NCBI GenBank assembly: GCA_015056365.1
Contig: SVGM01000002.1
Coordinates: forward strand, 62,001-126,000
From: Clostridiales bacterium
Lineage (GTDB): Bacteria; Bacillota; Clostridia; Christensenellales; Aristaeellaceae
Length of the DNA: 64,000 nt
Direction of reading: 5' to 3'
In this document: one piece after another, positions 17,139 through 25,975 of the stretch
How the letters are laid out: each line of letters begins with the position of its first letter
Position numbering within the stretch: the stretch's first letter is position 1
Made by a program: the position numbers and the translations under genes
Notes under the pieces: model-generated
Told to the model about the DNA's origin: nothing
Seen by the model: only the letters and a program-made list of their open reading frames with translations
The model's database searches: none

Positions 17139-17174
17139 GGGGGTCTCTCCTGTTCTGTTCCGTTGATAGAAGGG

Positions 17175-17921
17175 TTACTCGTCCCGGGCACCGTAGCGGC
17201 GGGAGCGGCGCTGGAACTCCTTGATGCAGGCATGAAGCTGGGGCACATGGAAATCCGGCCAGAGCTCCGGCGGGAACACAAACTCCGCATAGGAGCACTG
17301 GTAGAGCAGGAAGTTGCTCAGGCGCATTTCTCCGCTGGTACGAATCAGCAGATCTACCTCCGGCAGCCCGCAGGTGTAGAGCTTGTCAGCAAGCGCCTGC
17401 TCGTCAATGCTCTCCACGGTGCGCCGACCGTCCCTGACCTCCTGGGCAAGCAGTTGCGCAGCCCGCACCAGTTCGGCGCGTCCGCCGTAATTGACGGCAA
17501 TGTTCAGGCTCAGGCCTGTATTGTCCGCGGTGCGGTGCTCCGCCTGCGCAAGCGCCTGGCGTTGAGGCTCCGGCAGGCCGTCCTTGTCGCCAAGGATCAG
17601 GATCCGCACGTTCTTCTCATCAAGCTCGTCAATCTCACTGTGGAAAAAGTCCAGAATCAGCTGCATCAGCGCATCTACTTCCGTCTTGGAACGGTTCCAG
17701 TTTTCCGTCGAGAACGCATACAGCGTCAAAGCCTTCACACCGATATCGCTGCAATTGCGGATGATCTCACGCAGGTTTTCCGTACCTGCGCGGTGGCCCA
17801 GCGCCACCTTGAGCTTGTTTTTCTTGGCCCAGCGGCCGTTGCCGTCCATAATAACGGCGATATGCTGCGGCAAACGCTGGGGGTCGATGCTCTCGGGCAG
17901 GGGATAACGAATGGCGCTCAC
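17175..17921 (-). CDS. uppS: Isoprenyl transferase (undecaprenyl diphosphate synthase)
   Basis: A 248-residue cis-prenyltransferase that builds the lipid carrier for cell-wall synthesis. The catalytic motif HIAVIMDGNGRWAKK places the essential Asp at residue 26. The distal motifs are LLIRTSGEMRLSNFLLYQ and the FPPELWPDF end. The start is GTG 17921 (AAGGAGG 7 bases upstream), overlapping the stop of the preceding 98-aa gene (GTGA), so the two are translationally coupled. Confidence 0.96.
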   Translation of the reverse strand: MSAIRYPLPESIDPQRLPQHIAVIMDGNGRWAKKNKLKVALGHRAGTENLREIIRNCSDIGVKALTLYAFSTENWNRSKTEVDALMQLILDFFHSEIDELDEKNVRILILGDKDGLPEPQRQALAQAEHRTADNTGLSLNIAVNYGGRAELVRAAQLLAQEVRDGRRTVESIDEQALADKLYTCGLPEVDLLIRTSGEMRLSNFLLYQCSYAEFVFPPELWPDFHVPQLHACIKEFQRRSRRYGARDE

Positions 17922-18214
17922 AGCTGTTCCTCCTTGGCAGTTTGTAACGTTTCCCCGGGCTGTTCCTGACGAACGGCCACCAAAAAACGGGAAACGATGA
18001 GCTTGCGCCCATCGTCATGTACGGCTACCACGCGGGTGCTGGCATAGCCCTGAGCCTCGCCGGCGTCAGAGCGCAGCTCGTCCGCAGGGGATGGCTGCCT
18101 GCGGGGCGGCGCCTGGGTGGCGACCACCTGTACATCCGTGATACCGGATGCGCTGAGAATCGCCAGCGCCGCCGTGGTGGGCAGCCCCAGCAGGTGTTCA
18201 AAGGTTTGCTGCAT
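17918..18214 (-). CDS. Small protein of unknown function before uppS
   Basis: A 98-residue protein not recognised with certainty. The first half has LLGLPTTAALAILSASGITD followed by a VQVV strand, a helix-then-strand pattern reminiscent of a PASTA unit. A Pro/Arg-rich linker follows, then STRVVAVHDDGRKLIVSRF, which looks like a beta strand pair. CAGGAG lies 9 bases before ATG 18214, and its stop overlaps the uppS start, strong support for translation. It sits between the frr terminator and uppS. Confidence 0.7.
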   Translation of the reverse strand: MQQTFEHLLGLPTTAALAILSASGITDVQVVATQAPPRRQPSPADELRSDAGEAQGYASTRVVAVHDDGRKLIVSRFLVAVRQEQPGETLQTAKEEQL

Positions 18215-18242
18215 GACACAAAACTCCTGCTACACGATAATG

Positions 18243-18296
18243 GTTCCAAAAAACGCATATTGTCCCAAAAGGCTGCAAAGAACCTTTTGGGACAAT
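18243..18296 (-). terminator. Terminator of frr
   Basis: A perfect 14-bp stem (ATTGTCCCAAAAGG and complement) with a 10-base loop, followed on the minus strand by ATGCGTTTTTTGG. It stands between frr and the 98-aa gene, so it may attenuate readthrough into uppS-cdsA-dxr-rseP. Confidence 0.82.
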
Positions 18297-18304
18297 GTGA
18301 GGTG

Positions 18305-18862
18305 TTACACCTCCATGATTTCCTTTTCCTTCTGAGCGCCGATGGCGTCGATGCCCTTGATGGCCTCGTCGGTCTTGTCCTGCATCTTCTTCTCAGCCTT
18401 GGTACGATCGTCCTCGGTGATTTCGCTGTTCTTTTCCAGCTTTTTGAACTGATCCATGGCGTCGCGGCGGATGGAGCGGATGGCCACCTTGGCTTCTTCC
18501 ACCGTCTTGCGCACCACCTTGGTCAGCTCCTTGCGGCGCTCCTCGTTGAGTTCGGGGATCACCAGACGGATGATCTTGCCGTCGTTGGAGGGGTTCAGGC
18601 CCAGGTCGCTGGCCAGGATGGCTTTCTCCACCAGGGGCAGCGCTTTCTGATCCCAGATGCTGATCACCAGCATGCGGGGTTCGGGAGCGGTGATGTTGCC
18701 CATCTGGGTCAGCGGGGTCTGCACGCCGTAGTAGTCTACGACAACGCGTTCCAGCAGCTGGGGATTGGCGCGGCCTGCGCGGATGGAGCGAAGATCGCTC
18801 TGCAGAACGGAAGTGGTCTTCTGCATTTTCTCGACTGCGGTATCTATGACTTGACGATACAT
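18305..18862 (-). CDS. frr: Ribosome recycling factor
   Basis: A 185-residue RRF, which with EF-G splits the post-termination ribosome. The length and start (YRQVIDTAVEKMQKTTSVLQ) are typical, as are the IRAGRANPQLLERV segment, the LTQMGNITAPEPRML hinge region and the C-terminal long helix. AAAGGAGG precedes the start. Unlike most Clostridia, no pyrH precedes it; a divergent ispG is there instead. Confidence 0.97.
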   Translation of the reverse strand: MYRQVIDTAVEKMQKTTSVLQSDLRSIRAGRANPQLLERVVVDYYGVQTPLTQMGNITAPEPRMLVISIWDQKALPLVEKAILASDLGLNPSNDGKIIRLVIPELNEERRKELTKVVRKTVEEAKVAIRSIRRDAMDQFKKLEKNSEITEDDRTKAEKKMQDKTDEAIKGIDAIGAQKEKEIMEV

Positions 18863-18917
18863 TGCGGTTCCTCCTTTAAAGCATATGGGGTGAGCCGTTT
18901 ATTTTTTCAATGTGACT

Positions 18918-18946
18918 ATTGTAACCCTTTCCAGCCAAATTGGCAA
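18918..18946 (-). promoter_or_regulatory. Promoter of frr
   Basis: On the minus strand TTGCCA (18941-18946) and TACAAT (18918-18923) with a 17-bp spacer, 55 bp before frr. Confidence 0.78.
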
Positions 18947-19012
18947 GAGATTCATGCCCTTTTCGCCAAATCGCTTTTGTGAAACCCTCTGCTTTCCCTT
19001 GGGAGATGGATA

Positions 19013-19021
19013 TGGTATAAT
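19013..19021 (+). promoter_or_regulatory. Extended -10 promoter of ispG-polC
   Basis: TGGTATAAT (19013-19021) is a perfect TATAAT with the extended TGn element. No good -35 box stands 17 bp upstream. It lies about 31 bp before ispG. Confidence 0.65.
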
Positions 19022-19052
19022 AAAAAAAGTCTTATCCATGGAGGGATTTTTG

Positions 19053-20165
19053 ATGCGACAGACCCGCACTTTTCATATCGGCAACCTTCCCATCGGCGGC
19101 GGCGCGCCCGTCACCGTACAGAGCATGACCAACACCGACAGCCGCGACGCAGCTGCCACCATCCAGCAGATCCGTGCCCTGGCGGCGGCAGGTTGCGACA
19201 TCGTGCGCCTTTCTGTGTACGACGAAGCCTGTGTGGATGCGCTTCCTGCCATCATCGACGCCTCCCCCGTGCCGCTGGTGGCGGATATTCACTACCGGGC
19301 GGATCTGGCTGTGGCCGCTATCGAGCGGGGCATCGCCAAGGTGCGCATCAACCCCGGCAACATCGGCTCTCAGGCGGATGTGAAGCGGGTGGCGGACTGT
19401 GCCAAAATGCACCATGTGCCCATCCGCATCGGCGTCAACTCCGGCAGCATCGAAAAGGACATCCTCGCTCGGGACGGCGGCGTGACCCCCCAGGGCATGG
19501 TGGACAGCGCCTTGTCCCACGCCCGCCTGCTGGAAAAGGAGGGCTTCACCGACATCGTGCTGAGCCTGAAGGCCTCCAGCGTGCCCCTGACTGTGGCTGC
19601 CTACCGACTGGCGGCTGAGAAAACCGATTATCCCCTCCACGTGGGCGTGACCGAGGCCGGACTGCCCGGCGCAGGCAACATAAAGAGCGCCATCGGCATC
19701 GGCTCCCTTTTGCTGGACGGCATCGGCGACACGGTGCGCGTGTCTCTTACCGGCAGCCCCATCCCGGAGGCGGCTGCCGCTATTGATATCCTTCGGGCCG
19801 TCGGACTGCGCAGCGGCTATCTGAACGTGGTCTCCTGTCCCACTTGCGGCCGCACCGGCATCGACGTGGCCGCCATCGCCAAGCGGGTGGAGAGCGAGCT
19901 TTCCGACATCCGCGTTCCCCTGACCGTGGCCGTCATGGGCTGCGTGGTCAACGGCCCCGGCGAAGCCCGGGAGGCGGATATCGGCCTTGCCGGCGGTGGG
20001 CTCAGCAGCGCTGGCGGCGCAGCGGGCGGCGAAGGCAGCCAGTATGCCGTGGGCGCGATCTTTGAAAAGGGCAAAGCCCCCCAGAAGGTGGAGGGCGATC
20101 TGGCCGCGATTTTGATTGAGCGGGCCAGAAGGCTGGCGAAGGAAAAAGAGGAAAACCATGAATAA
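19053..20165 (+). CDS. ispG: 4-hydroxy-3-methylbut-2-enyl-diphosphate synthase
   Basis: A 370-residue [4Fe-4S] enzyme of the MEP pathway converting MEcPP to HMBPP. The N-terminal TIM-barrel part begins with GGGAPVTVQSMTNTDSRD. The cluster-binding cysteines are in VVSCPTCGRTGID (near residues 262-266) and GCVVNGPGE (near 297). The start at ATG 19053 follows GGAGGG (19040-19045) by 7 bases. It overlaps polC by 8 bases, so both are one transcript. Confidence 0.96.
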   Translation: MRQTRTFHIGNLPIGGGAPVTVQSMTNTDSRDAAATIQQIRALAAAGCDIVRLSVYDEACVDALPAIIDASPVPLVADIHYRADLAVAAIERGIAKVRINPGNIGSQADVKRVADCAKMHHVPIRIGVNSGSIEKDILARDGGVTPQGMVDSALSHARLLEKEGFTDIVLSLKASSVPLTVAAYRLAAEKTDYPLHVGVTEAGLPGAGNIKSAIGIGSLLLDGIGDTVRVSLTGSPIPEAAAAIDILRAVGLRSGYLNVVSCPTCGRTGIDVAAIAKRVESELSDIRVPLTVAVMGCVVNGPGEAREADIGLAGGGLSSAGGAAGGEGSQYAVGAIFEKGKAPQKVEGDLAAILIERARRLAKEKEENHE

Positions 20166-23100
20166 AACCGAACTCCTGCGCATCCTCGAGGAAACGGTGC
20201 CGCCCCTTCGCGGCAAGCTGCATATCGAGCGTGTGCTGTATAAAAAAGAAGCCAACAAAGCGTATATGTCCTTTCTGTGTGACGAGTTGGTGGGCGAACG
20301 GGACTACCTGCTGCTGGAAAACCGCCTGCGTCAGCTGTTTCCCCAGCTGACGGTGGCGCTTCGCATCGCCAGTCCCGGACTGGGCGAAGCCTTTTTGCAG
20401 GACGTGAACGCCTACAAACCCGTGCTGACGGACTTTCTGCGTCGCCTCAGCCCTGCCATGGCCGCATGGCTGGACGATACCGGCTGGACCTACGAAGACG
20501 GCAGCATCCACCTCACCTGCCCGGACGCCATCGCCCTGAACTATTTCCGTTCCCATCAGGTGGATGAAAAGCTGAAGACCGCGATCTACGACATTTTTCG
20601 GGTGAATGTACCCGTCTCGATGAACGTTTGCGGCGAGCGGGAGGCCTGGACGCAAAAAATGCGCGCCGAACGCGGATTTTCTTTCCCAACCAAAGAAGAG
20701 ACAACCGAAGAAGCGCCGCTGTGGGACGATTCCGTATTGGCGCAGCAGGCCGGCGAGCTGCAAAGCGGCGAACCGGCGGCTGCCCGGCGTAGCGGTTCAT
20801 CTGTGAACCGAGGCAGCGATGCCGGCAGTTCCCCTGCTCGCAGCGCCGCTGCCAAGAATGAACCCCGGGGCGAAGTGATCAAGGGCCGGGGCATCGCCGA
20901 CCCGCCGGTGCCCATCTGCGAGTTGGCAGAGGACAGCGGCATCGTGGTCATCGAGGGAATCGTTACCGGCGTTGCCGACCCCAAGGAGCTCAAGGGCGGC
21001 GAAACGGTGCTCAGCACCTTTGCCGTCTACGATGACGACGGCACCATCTACTGCAAAGCCTTCTACCAGTACCGCGCCCGTCGCACCCCCATGGGCGAGA
21101 CCCCCAAACCGCCCACGGACGAGGAGCGTGCCAAGGTCAACGAGCAGATCAAGCAGATCAAAAACGGCATGCGTATCCGCGTCCGAGGCGAATGCCGGCA
21201 GGATAACTTCCTTGGCGAGCTGAGCATTACCGTTCGGGATATCCAGCAAATGCCCAAGGTAGAGCGCATGGATACCGCTGAGGAAAAGCGGATCGAGCTG
21301 CACATGCATACCACCATGTCCACCATGGACGCCACCGCCGACGCAGGCGCGCTCATTGCACAGGCCGCCAAGTGGGGCCACTCCGCCGTGGCCATCACCG
21401 ACCACGGCAGCGCCCAGGCCTTTCCGGCCGCATTTGGTGCAGCCAAAAAGAACAATATCAAGCTGATTCCCGGCGTGGAGGGTTATCTGTGCGAGATGAA
21501 CCCCATCGTCCGGGATGCAGACGACCGGCCGCTGGATACCCCTATCGTGGTGCTGGACTTTGAAACCACTGGTCTCAGCCATGCCATGGATCGCATCATC
21601 GAGGTGGGCGCGGTCAAGCTGGTGGACGGGCAGGTGGTGGACGAGCTGAGCATCCTGTGCGACCCAGGTGTGCCTCTCAAGCCCAAAATCAGCGAGCTGA
21701 CCGGCATCACCGACCTGATGCTCCGGGGCAAAGAACCTCCTGCCGTTGGCGTACAGCAACTGCTGGATTTCATCGGCGACTGCCCGGTGGCCGCCCACAA
21801 CGCCCCCTTCGACATGGGCATGCTCCATGCCGAATGCCGCCGCATGGGCATTACTTTCCATGCGCCGGTCATTGATACCCTCACCTTCTCCCGCAGGCTG
21901 TACACCAGCCAAAAAAGTCACAAGCTGGGCGCCATCTGCCGCCTTTTAGGCGTATCCCTGAAAAATGCCCACCGAGCCGTGCACGACGCTGCCGCCACAG
22001 CACAGTGTCTTGCCAAAATGCTGGACGCTGCCAAAGAAAAGGGAGCAACCGTCCTGAAAGACATCGATCAGGTGCTGGAGGGCGAAACCATCGGCGACAG
22101 CTACCACATCATCCTTCTGTGCAAGAGCCAGAAGGGCATGCAGAACCTGAACCACCTGATCTCCGACTCAAACCTCAAATACTTCTACCGCCACCCCAAC
22201 ATGCCCCGGCACAAGATTCAGGAGTACCGAGAGGGGCTCATCATCGGCAGCGCATGCGAGGCAGGCGAGTTGTTCCGCGCCATCGCCGACGGCAAGCCCG
22301 AAAGCGAGATCGAACGCATCGCCGCGTTTTACGACTATCTGGAGATCCAGCCCATCGGAAACAACCAGTTCATGATCCGCAACGGCTCCGCCCGGGACGA
22401 GGAACACCTGCGCGACTTCAACCGTCGCATCGTGGCGCTGGGCGAAAAGCTGGGAAAGCCTGTGGTCGCCACCGGCGACGTGCACTTCCTCAATCCTTCG
22501 GATTCCATCTACCGCACCATTCTGCAGGCCGGTCTGGGTTTTGACGACTGTGACAACCAGCCGCCCCTGTACTTCAAGACCACCGACGAAATGCTGGAGG
22601 AATTCAGCTATCTGGGCAAGGAAAAGGCCTATGAGGTGGTTATCAAGAACCCGAAGCTGATTGCCGATATGGTGGAGGAGCTGCGGCTGTTCCCCAAGCA
22701 TCCCGAAGGCAAGGAGACCTTCCAGCCCTTCTGGGAGGACGCTGCCAATGATATCGAAACCCGTTCCTGGACCACCGCCAAGGCGCTCTACGGCGATCCC
22801 CTGCCGGAACTAATCCAGAAGCGGCTGGAAAAGGAGCTGGGCTCCATCATCGGCTACGGCTTCGGTACGCTGTACTCCATCGCCCAGAAGCTAGTAAGTA
22901 AATCCCTCTCGGATGGCTATCTGGTGGGCAGCCGCGGTTCGGTAGGTTCCTCCTTCGTAGCCACCATGTGCGGTATCACGGAAGTGAATCCCCTGCCGCC
23001 CCACTACCGCTGCGACCATTGCCACAAGATGTTCCTCACCCCGCCGGAGCTGGCCAGCGTAGGCGTTGACCTGCCCGACAAAAACTGCGAGATCTGCGGC

Positions 23101-24606
23101 AACAAGCTGGCCAAGGACGGCTTCGACATCCCCTTCGAGGTGTTCCTCGGCTTTAAGGGCGACAAGGTGCCGGATATCGACCTGAACTTCTCCGGCGAAT
23201 ACCAGCCCCGCGCCCACGCCTACATTGAGGAGCTGTTCGGCGAGGGCTATGTGTACCGGGCCGGTACCATCAGCGGTCTGGCGGAAAAAACCGCCTTCGG
23301 TTTTGCCGCCAAGTATCTGGAGGAGCGGGGCATTCCCGCCGGGCGGGCCCACAAGGAGCGTCTGGCGGCCGGTTGCGTGGGCGTAAAGCGTACCACAGGC
23401 CAGCATCCCGGCGGCATCGTTGTGCTACCCAAGGAGTATGACATCTGCCAGTTCACCGCTATCCAGCATCCAGCGGACGATATCGAAGGCTCCACCCTGA
23501 CCACCCATTTCGACTTCAACTCCATGCACGATATTCTGGTCAAGCTGGACTGTCTGGGACACGACGATCCCACCATGATCCACCGTCTGGAGGAACTGAC
23601 CGGCATCAACTTCAAGCAGATCCCTCTGGACGACCAGAAGGTGATGAGCCTGTTCTCCAAGCCCGACGCGCTGGGCGTCACCGAGGAGGACATCATGTGG
23701 GAGACCGGCACGCTGGGCATCCCCGAGTTCGGCACGGGCTTCGTGCGGGGCCTGCTCATGGAAACCCGCCCCACCACCATGGAGGAATTGGTGCGCATCT
23801 CCGGCCTTTCTCACGGCACCGACGTTTGGCTGGGCAACGCCCAGGAGATCATCCGCTCCGGCAAGGCCAAACTGGCGCAGTGCTTCTGCACCCGTGACGA
23901 CATCATGAACTTCCTCATCTCCAAGGGCATGCAGGAAAAGATGAGCTTTGATATCATGGAGTCCGTCCGTAAAGGACGCGGTCTGCGTCCCGAGTGGGAG
24001 GAAGCCATGAAGGAACACGATGTGCCTGAATGGGCCATCGACAGCTGCAAAAAGATCAAGTACATGTTCCCCCGGGGACACGCCGTGGCTTACGTGACCA
24101 TGGGTCTGCGCGTGGCGTGGTACAAGGTGTACCGGCCTCAGGCCTACTATGCCGCCTACTTCACCATCCGCGGCGACGGCTTCGACGCCGCCCGTATGCT
24201 GCTCAGCGTGCAAACCCTGCGAGACCGCCTCAATGACTTCGCCAACCGAGAAGAGAAGATGAGCGTACGCGAAAAACAGGAGGAAAACGCCTACCGTATG
24301 CTTTTGGAAATGCAGATGCGCGGCATCCGCATGCTGCCGGTGGATCTCTACAAAAGCCACCTGAACCGTTTCCTCATCGAGGGCGAGGACCTGCGCTGCC
24401 CGTTCACCTCCATCTCCGGCTTCCCGGAAGCTGCTGCGCAGGGCATTATTGATGCGAGAAATCCAGACAGGCCCTTCATCAGCATCGAGGATCTGAAAAC
24501 CCGCGCCCATGTGGGTTCCAGCGCCATTGAGGCTTTGCGCAATCAGGGCGCGCTGGAGGGGCTGCCGGAGACCAGTCAGGTGGATCTGTTCTCACTGATG
24601 GGGTAA
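20158..24606 (+). CDS. polC: DNA polymerase III alpha subunit, PolC type
   Basis: The 1482-residue main replicative polymerase of low-GC-type Firmicutes. In order: N-terminal domain, a disordered Ser/Ala-rich linker (about 195-240), OB fold (about 245-370), PHP domain starting ELHMHTTMSTMDA (about 380) and interrupted by the DEDD 3'-5' exonuclease (VLDFETTGL, about 464), then the polymerase core with a zinc module (CDHC and CEIC, about 951-985) and the catalytic PDIDLNFSGEYQ (about 1005). ATG 20158 is chosen because MNKTELLRILEET matches a natural N-terminus; it overlaps the ispG end. The protein looks intact. Confidence 0.97.
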   Translation: MNKTELLRILEETVPPLRGKLHIERVLYKKEANKAYMSFLCDELVGERDYLLLENRLRQLFPQLTVALRIASPGLGEAFLQDVNAYKPVLTDFLRRLSPAMAAWLDDTGWTYEDGSIHLTCPDAIALNYFRSHQVDEKLKTAIYDIFRVNVPVSMNVCGEREAWTQKMRAERGFSFPTKEETTEEAPLWDDSVLAQQAGELQSGEPAAARRSGSSVNRGSDAGSSPARSAAAKNEPRGEVIKGRGIADPPVPICELAEDSGIVVIEGIVTGVADPKELKGGETVLSTFAVYDDDGTIYCKAFYQYRARRTPMGETPKPPTDEERAKVNEQIKQIKNGMRIRVRGECRQDNFLGELSITVRDIQQMPKVERMDTAEEKRIELHMHTTMSTMDATADAGALIAQAAKWGHSAVAITDHGSAQAFPAAFGAAKKNNIKLIPGVEGYLCEMNPIVRDADDRPLDTPIVVLDFETTGLSHAMDRIIEVGAVKLVDGQVVDELSILCDPGVPLKPKISELTGITDLMLRGKEPPAVGVQQLLDFIGDCPVAAHNAPFDMGMLHAECRRMGITFHAPVIDTLTFSRRLYTSQKSHKLGAICRLLGVSLKNAHRAVHDAAATAQCLAKMLDAAKEKGATVLKDIDQVLEGETIGDSYHIILLCKSQKGMQNLNHLISDSNLKYFYRHPNMPRHKIQEYREGLIIGSACEAGELFRAIADGKPESEIERIAAFYDYLEIQPIGNNQFMIRNGSARDEEHLRDFNRRIVALGEKLGKPVVATGDVHFLNPSDSIYRTILQAGLGFDDCDNQPPLYFKTTDEMLEEFSYLGKEKAYEVVIKNPKLIADMVEELRLFPKHPEGKETFQPFWEDAANDIETRSWTTAKALYGDPLPELIQKRLEKELGSIIGYGFGTLYSIAQKLVSKSLSDGYLVGSRGSVGSSFVATMCGITEVNPLPPHYRCDHCHKMFLTPPELASVGVDLPDKNCEICGNKLAKDGFDIPFEVFLGFKGDKVPDIDLNFSGEYQPRAHAYIEELFGEGYVYRAGTISGLAEKTAFGFAAKYLEERGIPAGRAHKERLAAGCVGVKRTTGQHPGGIVVLPKEYDICQFTAIQHPADDIEGSTLTTHFDFNSMHDILVKLDCLGHDDPTMIHRLEELTGINFKQIPLDDQKVMSLFSKPDALGVTEEDIMWETGTLGIPEFGTGFVRGLLMETRPTTMEELVRISGLSHGTDVWLGNAQEIIRSGKAKLAQCFCTRDDIMNFLISKGMQEKMSFDIMESVRKGRGLRPEWEEAMKEHDVPEWAIDSCKKIKYMFPRGHAVAYVTMGLRVAWYKVYRPQAYYAAYFTIRGDGFDAARMLLSVQTLRDRLNDFANREEKMSVREKQEENAYRMLLEMQMRGIRMLPVDLYKSHLNRFLIEGEDLRCPFTSISGFPEAAAQGIIDARNPDRPFISIEDLKTRAHVGSSAIEALRNQGALEGLPETSQVDLFSLMG

Positions 24607-24895
24607 ACCCCTTTCTCTGCGTCAGGCTGTCGATAAGCCCAAGTTTTAGCGGTCAAGTGGCACCTCTTGCGTTTTCGGCCTCGCTGTGCTTTCCTAAAAA
24701 GCGTTATGGCGCGAGACTTTGGGGTGCTTCCCCAGGGATGATCCCCGCCCCTCCCCTTTTGAGCGACAGAACGGACAGAAACTTTTTTCTGTCCGTTCGA
24801 CATTTTGGGGAACCCATCGACCATCATTCTCGTTTATTCTGAATGAAAGGCACACGGGAGATTTTCACCGGCTGCCGATGAAAGGAGATTGCCCT
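24607..24895. other. Intergenic region with one long hairpin
   Basis: 289 bp between polC and the next gene, with no convincing coding. The best structure is a 13-bp perfect inverted repeat (24769-24781 with 24786-24798, GAACGGACAGAAA) without a clear T-run, which may act as a weak terminator of polC. The GC-rich part before it (24607-24760) has a texture like the dispersed repeats seen elsewhere here, but I find no matching second copy. Confidence 0.45.
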
Positions 24896-25864
24896 ATGAA
24901 GAAGTACGTTTCCCTTTTGCTGGCTGTTCTGCTGGCCGCAGTCGCTCCCCTGGCTGTTTTCGCAGAGGAGGCAGATATGCTCAAACCTTTTGAAGGCCTG
25001 GTAACCGAACTGGTTGAAGGCGGCTTCCTGATGGAGGATCTCACCATGGGCGAGCTGCTGATCAACGTAGATGACAACACGGTGCTAGACGGCATTCTCA
25101 GCATCGAACCCATTCAGGTGGGTATGTATGTGATCGTTGATCACAACGGCATGATGACTCGCAGCATTCCTGCGCAGGTCTACGCCCTCCGGGTGGGCTG
25201 CTACACCCTCAACGGCATCGCCGGCGAATTTACCGAAAACGGCGTGCTGCTCACCGGCGACCCCATTTTCGGCGAGGTGTTCGTCCAGATGACCCCCACC
25301 ATGGCCAACGTCTTCCCCGGCGTGCCCATGCTGGTGTACTATGACGGCGTGATGACCATGAGCCTGCCCGGAAAGGTCAATGCCCGGTACGTGCTGGTGC
25401 CCGAAATGACGGGCGTAGTCAGCGAAAAGGACGGCGCCGGTTTCACCCTGACGGATGAAGACGGCAACACCTACCGTGTGCTGACCAGCGACACTCTGCT
25501 GGTGGGTCGGCTGGCCATGAATGAGGACGAAGAAATCCTGCCCGGCGCAGCAGAAGTGGAAGAGATTGTGGACGAGGGCACGGAGGTTGTGGTTGACGAA
25601 GCTGCGGATGAGGTATCCGCAGAAGAAAACGATGCCGTTGACGAAGTTGACCAGGAAGCTGCCGCCGAACCTGTCACCGAGGATTCCGCTTCTCCCGCCC
25701 CGCTCTACGATGTAACCATCCCCACTGGGGAGGAAGCAGACGGCATCGCTGCCGCTGCGATCGAGTGGGGCGACGGTGACACCGTCACCGTGTACCATCA
25801 GGGACCCATCACTGCGCAGGCAGACAGCGAACTGGTTGCGCTGGGTATGCTGGTGCACAGGTAA
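24896..25864 (+). CDS. Secreted protein with OB-like repeats and acidic linker
   Basis: A 322-residue exported protein of unknown function. A signal peptide (residues 1-22, cleavage after VFA) is followed by what look like three related beta-rich units of about 60-70 residues, each with a G(x)VTE or G(x)AGEF-like opening and an INVDDNTVL or VLTSDTLLVG-like strand (about 30-95, 100-165, 168-215). Next come an Asp/Glu/Val-rich linker (about 220-265) and a C-terminal strand region. AAAGGAG lies 9 bases before ATG 24896. It is monocistronic, with a strong terminator. DUF5666-like folds are the closest idea, unproven. Confidence 0.8.
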   Translation: MKKYVSLLLAVLLAAVAPLAVFAEEADMLKPFEGLVTELVEGGFLMEDLTMGELLINVDDNTVLDGILSIEPIQVGMYVIVDHNGMMTRSIPAQVYALRVGCYTLNGIAGEFTENGVLLTGDPIFGEVFVQMTPTMANVFPGVPMLVYYDGVMTMSLPGKVNARYVLVPEMTGVVSEKDGAGFTLTDEDGNTYRVLTSDTLLVGRLAMNEDEEILPGAAEVEEIVDEGTEVVVDEAADEVSAEENDAVDEVDQEAAAEPVTEDSASPAPLYDVTIPTGEEADGIAAAAIEWGDGDTVTVYHQGPITAQADSELVALGMLVHR

Positions 25865-25875
25865 TTCTGAAAAAC

Positions 25876-25912
25876 AAAACTGCCGGACAGCGTGATCTGT
25901 CCGGCAGTTTTT
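25876..25912 (+). terminator. Terminator of the secreted-protein gene
   Basis: A 15-bp perfect stem (AAAACTGCCGGACAG and complement) followed by T residues, 12 bp after the stop. Confidence 0.93.
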
Positions 25913-25937
25913 CATTTGAAATCCCTTTTCACAGAGA

Positions 25938-25965
25938 ACAGCCGCACCGGGATGAGTGCGGCTGT
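25938..25965 (-). terminator. Terminator of the GT2-MATE operon
   Basis: A 10-bp stem (ACAGCCGCAC and complement) 10 bp past the MATE stop on the minus strand. The T-run is poor. Confidence 0.65.
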
Positions 25966-25975
25966 TGACATTGTT

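Noticed and set aside
20116..20157. Upstream extension of polC to 20116
   Set aside because: It overlaps the ispG end and encodes a Lys/Arg-rich stretch not natural for PolC; ATG 20158 gives the expected N-terminus.
24576..24827. 83-codon minus frame after polC
   Set aside because: Basic, low-complexity translation of the polC-distal intergenic region, no ribosome-binding site or conserved pattern.
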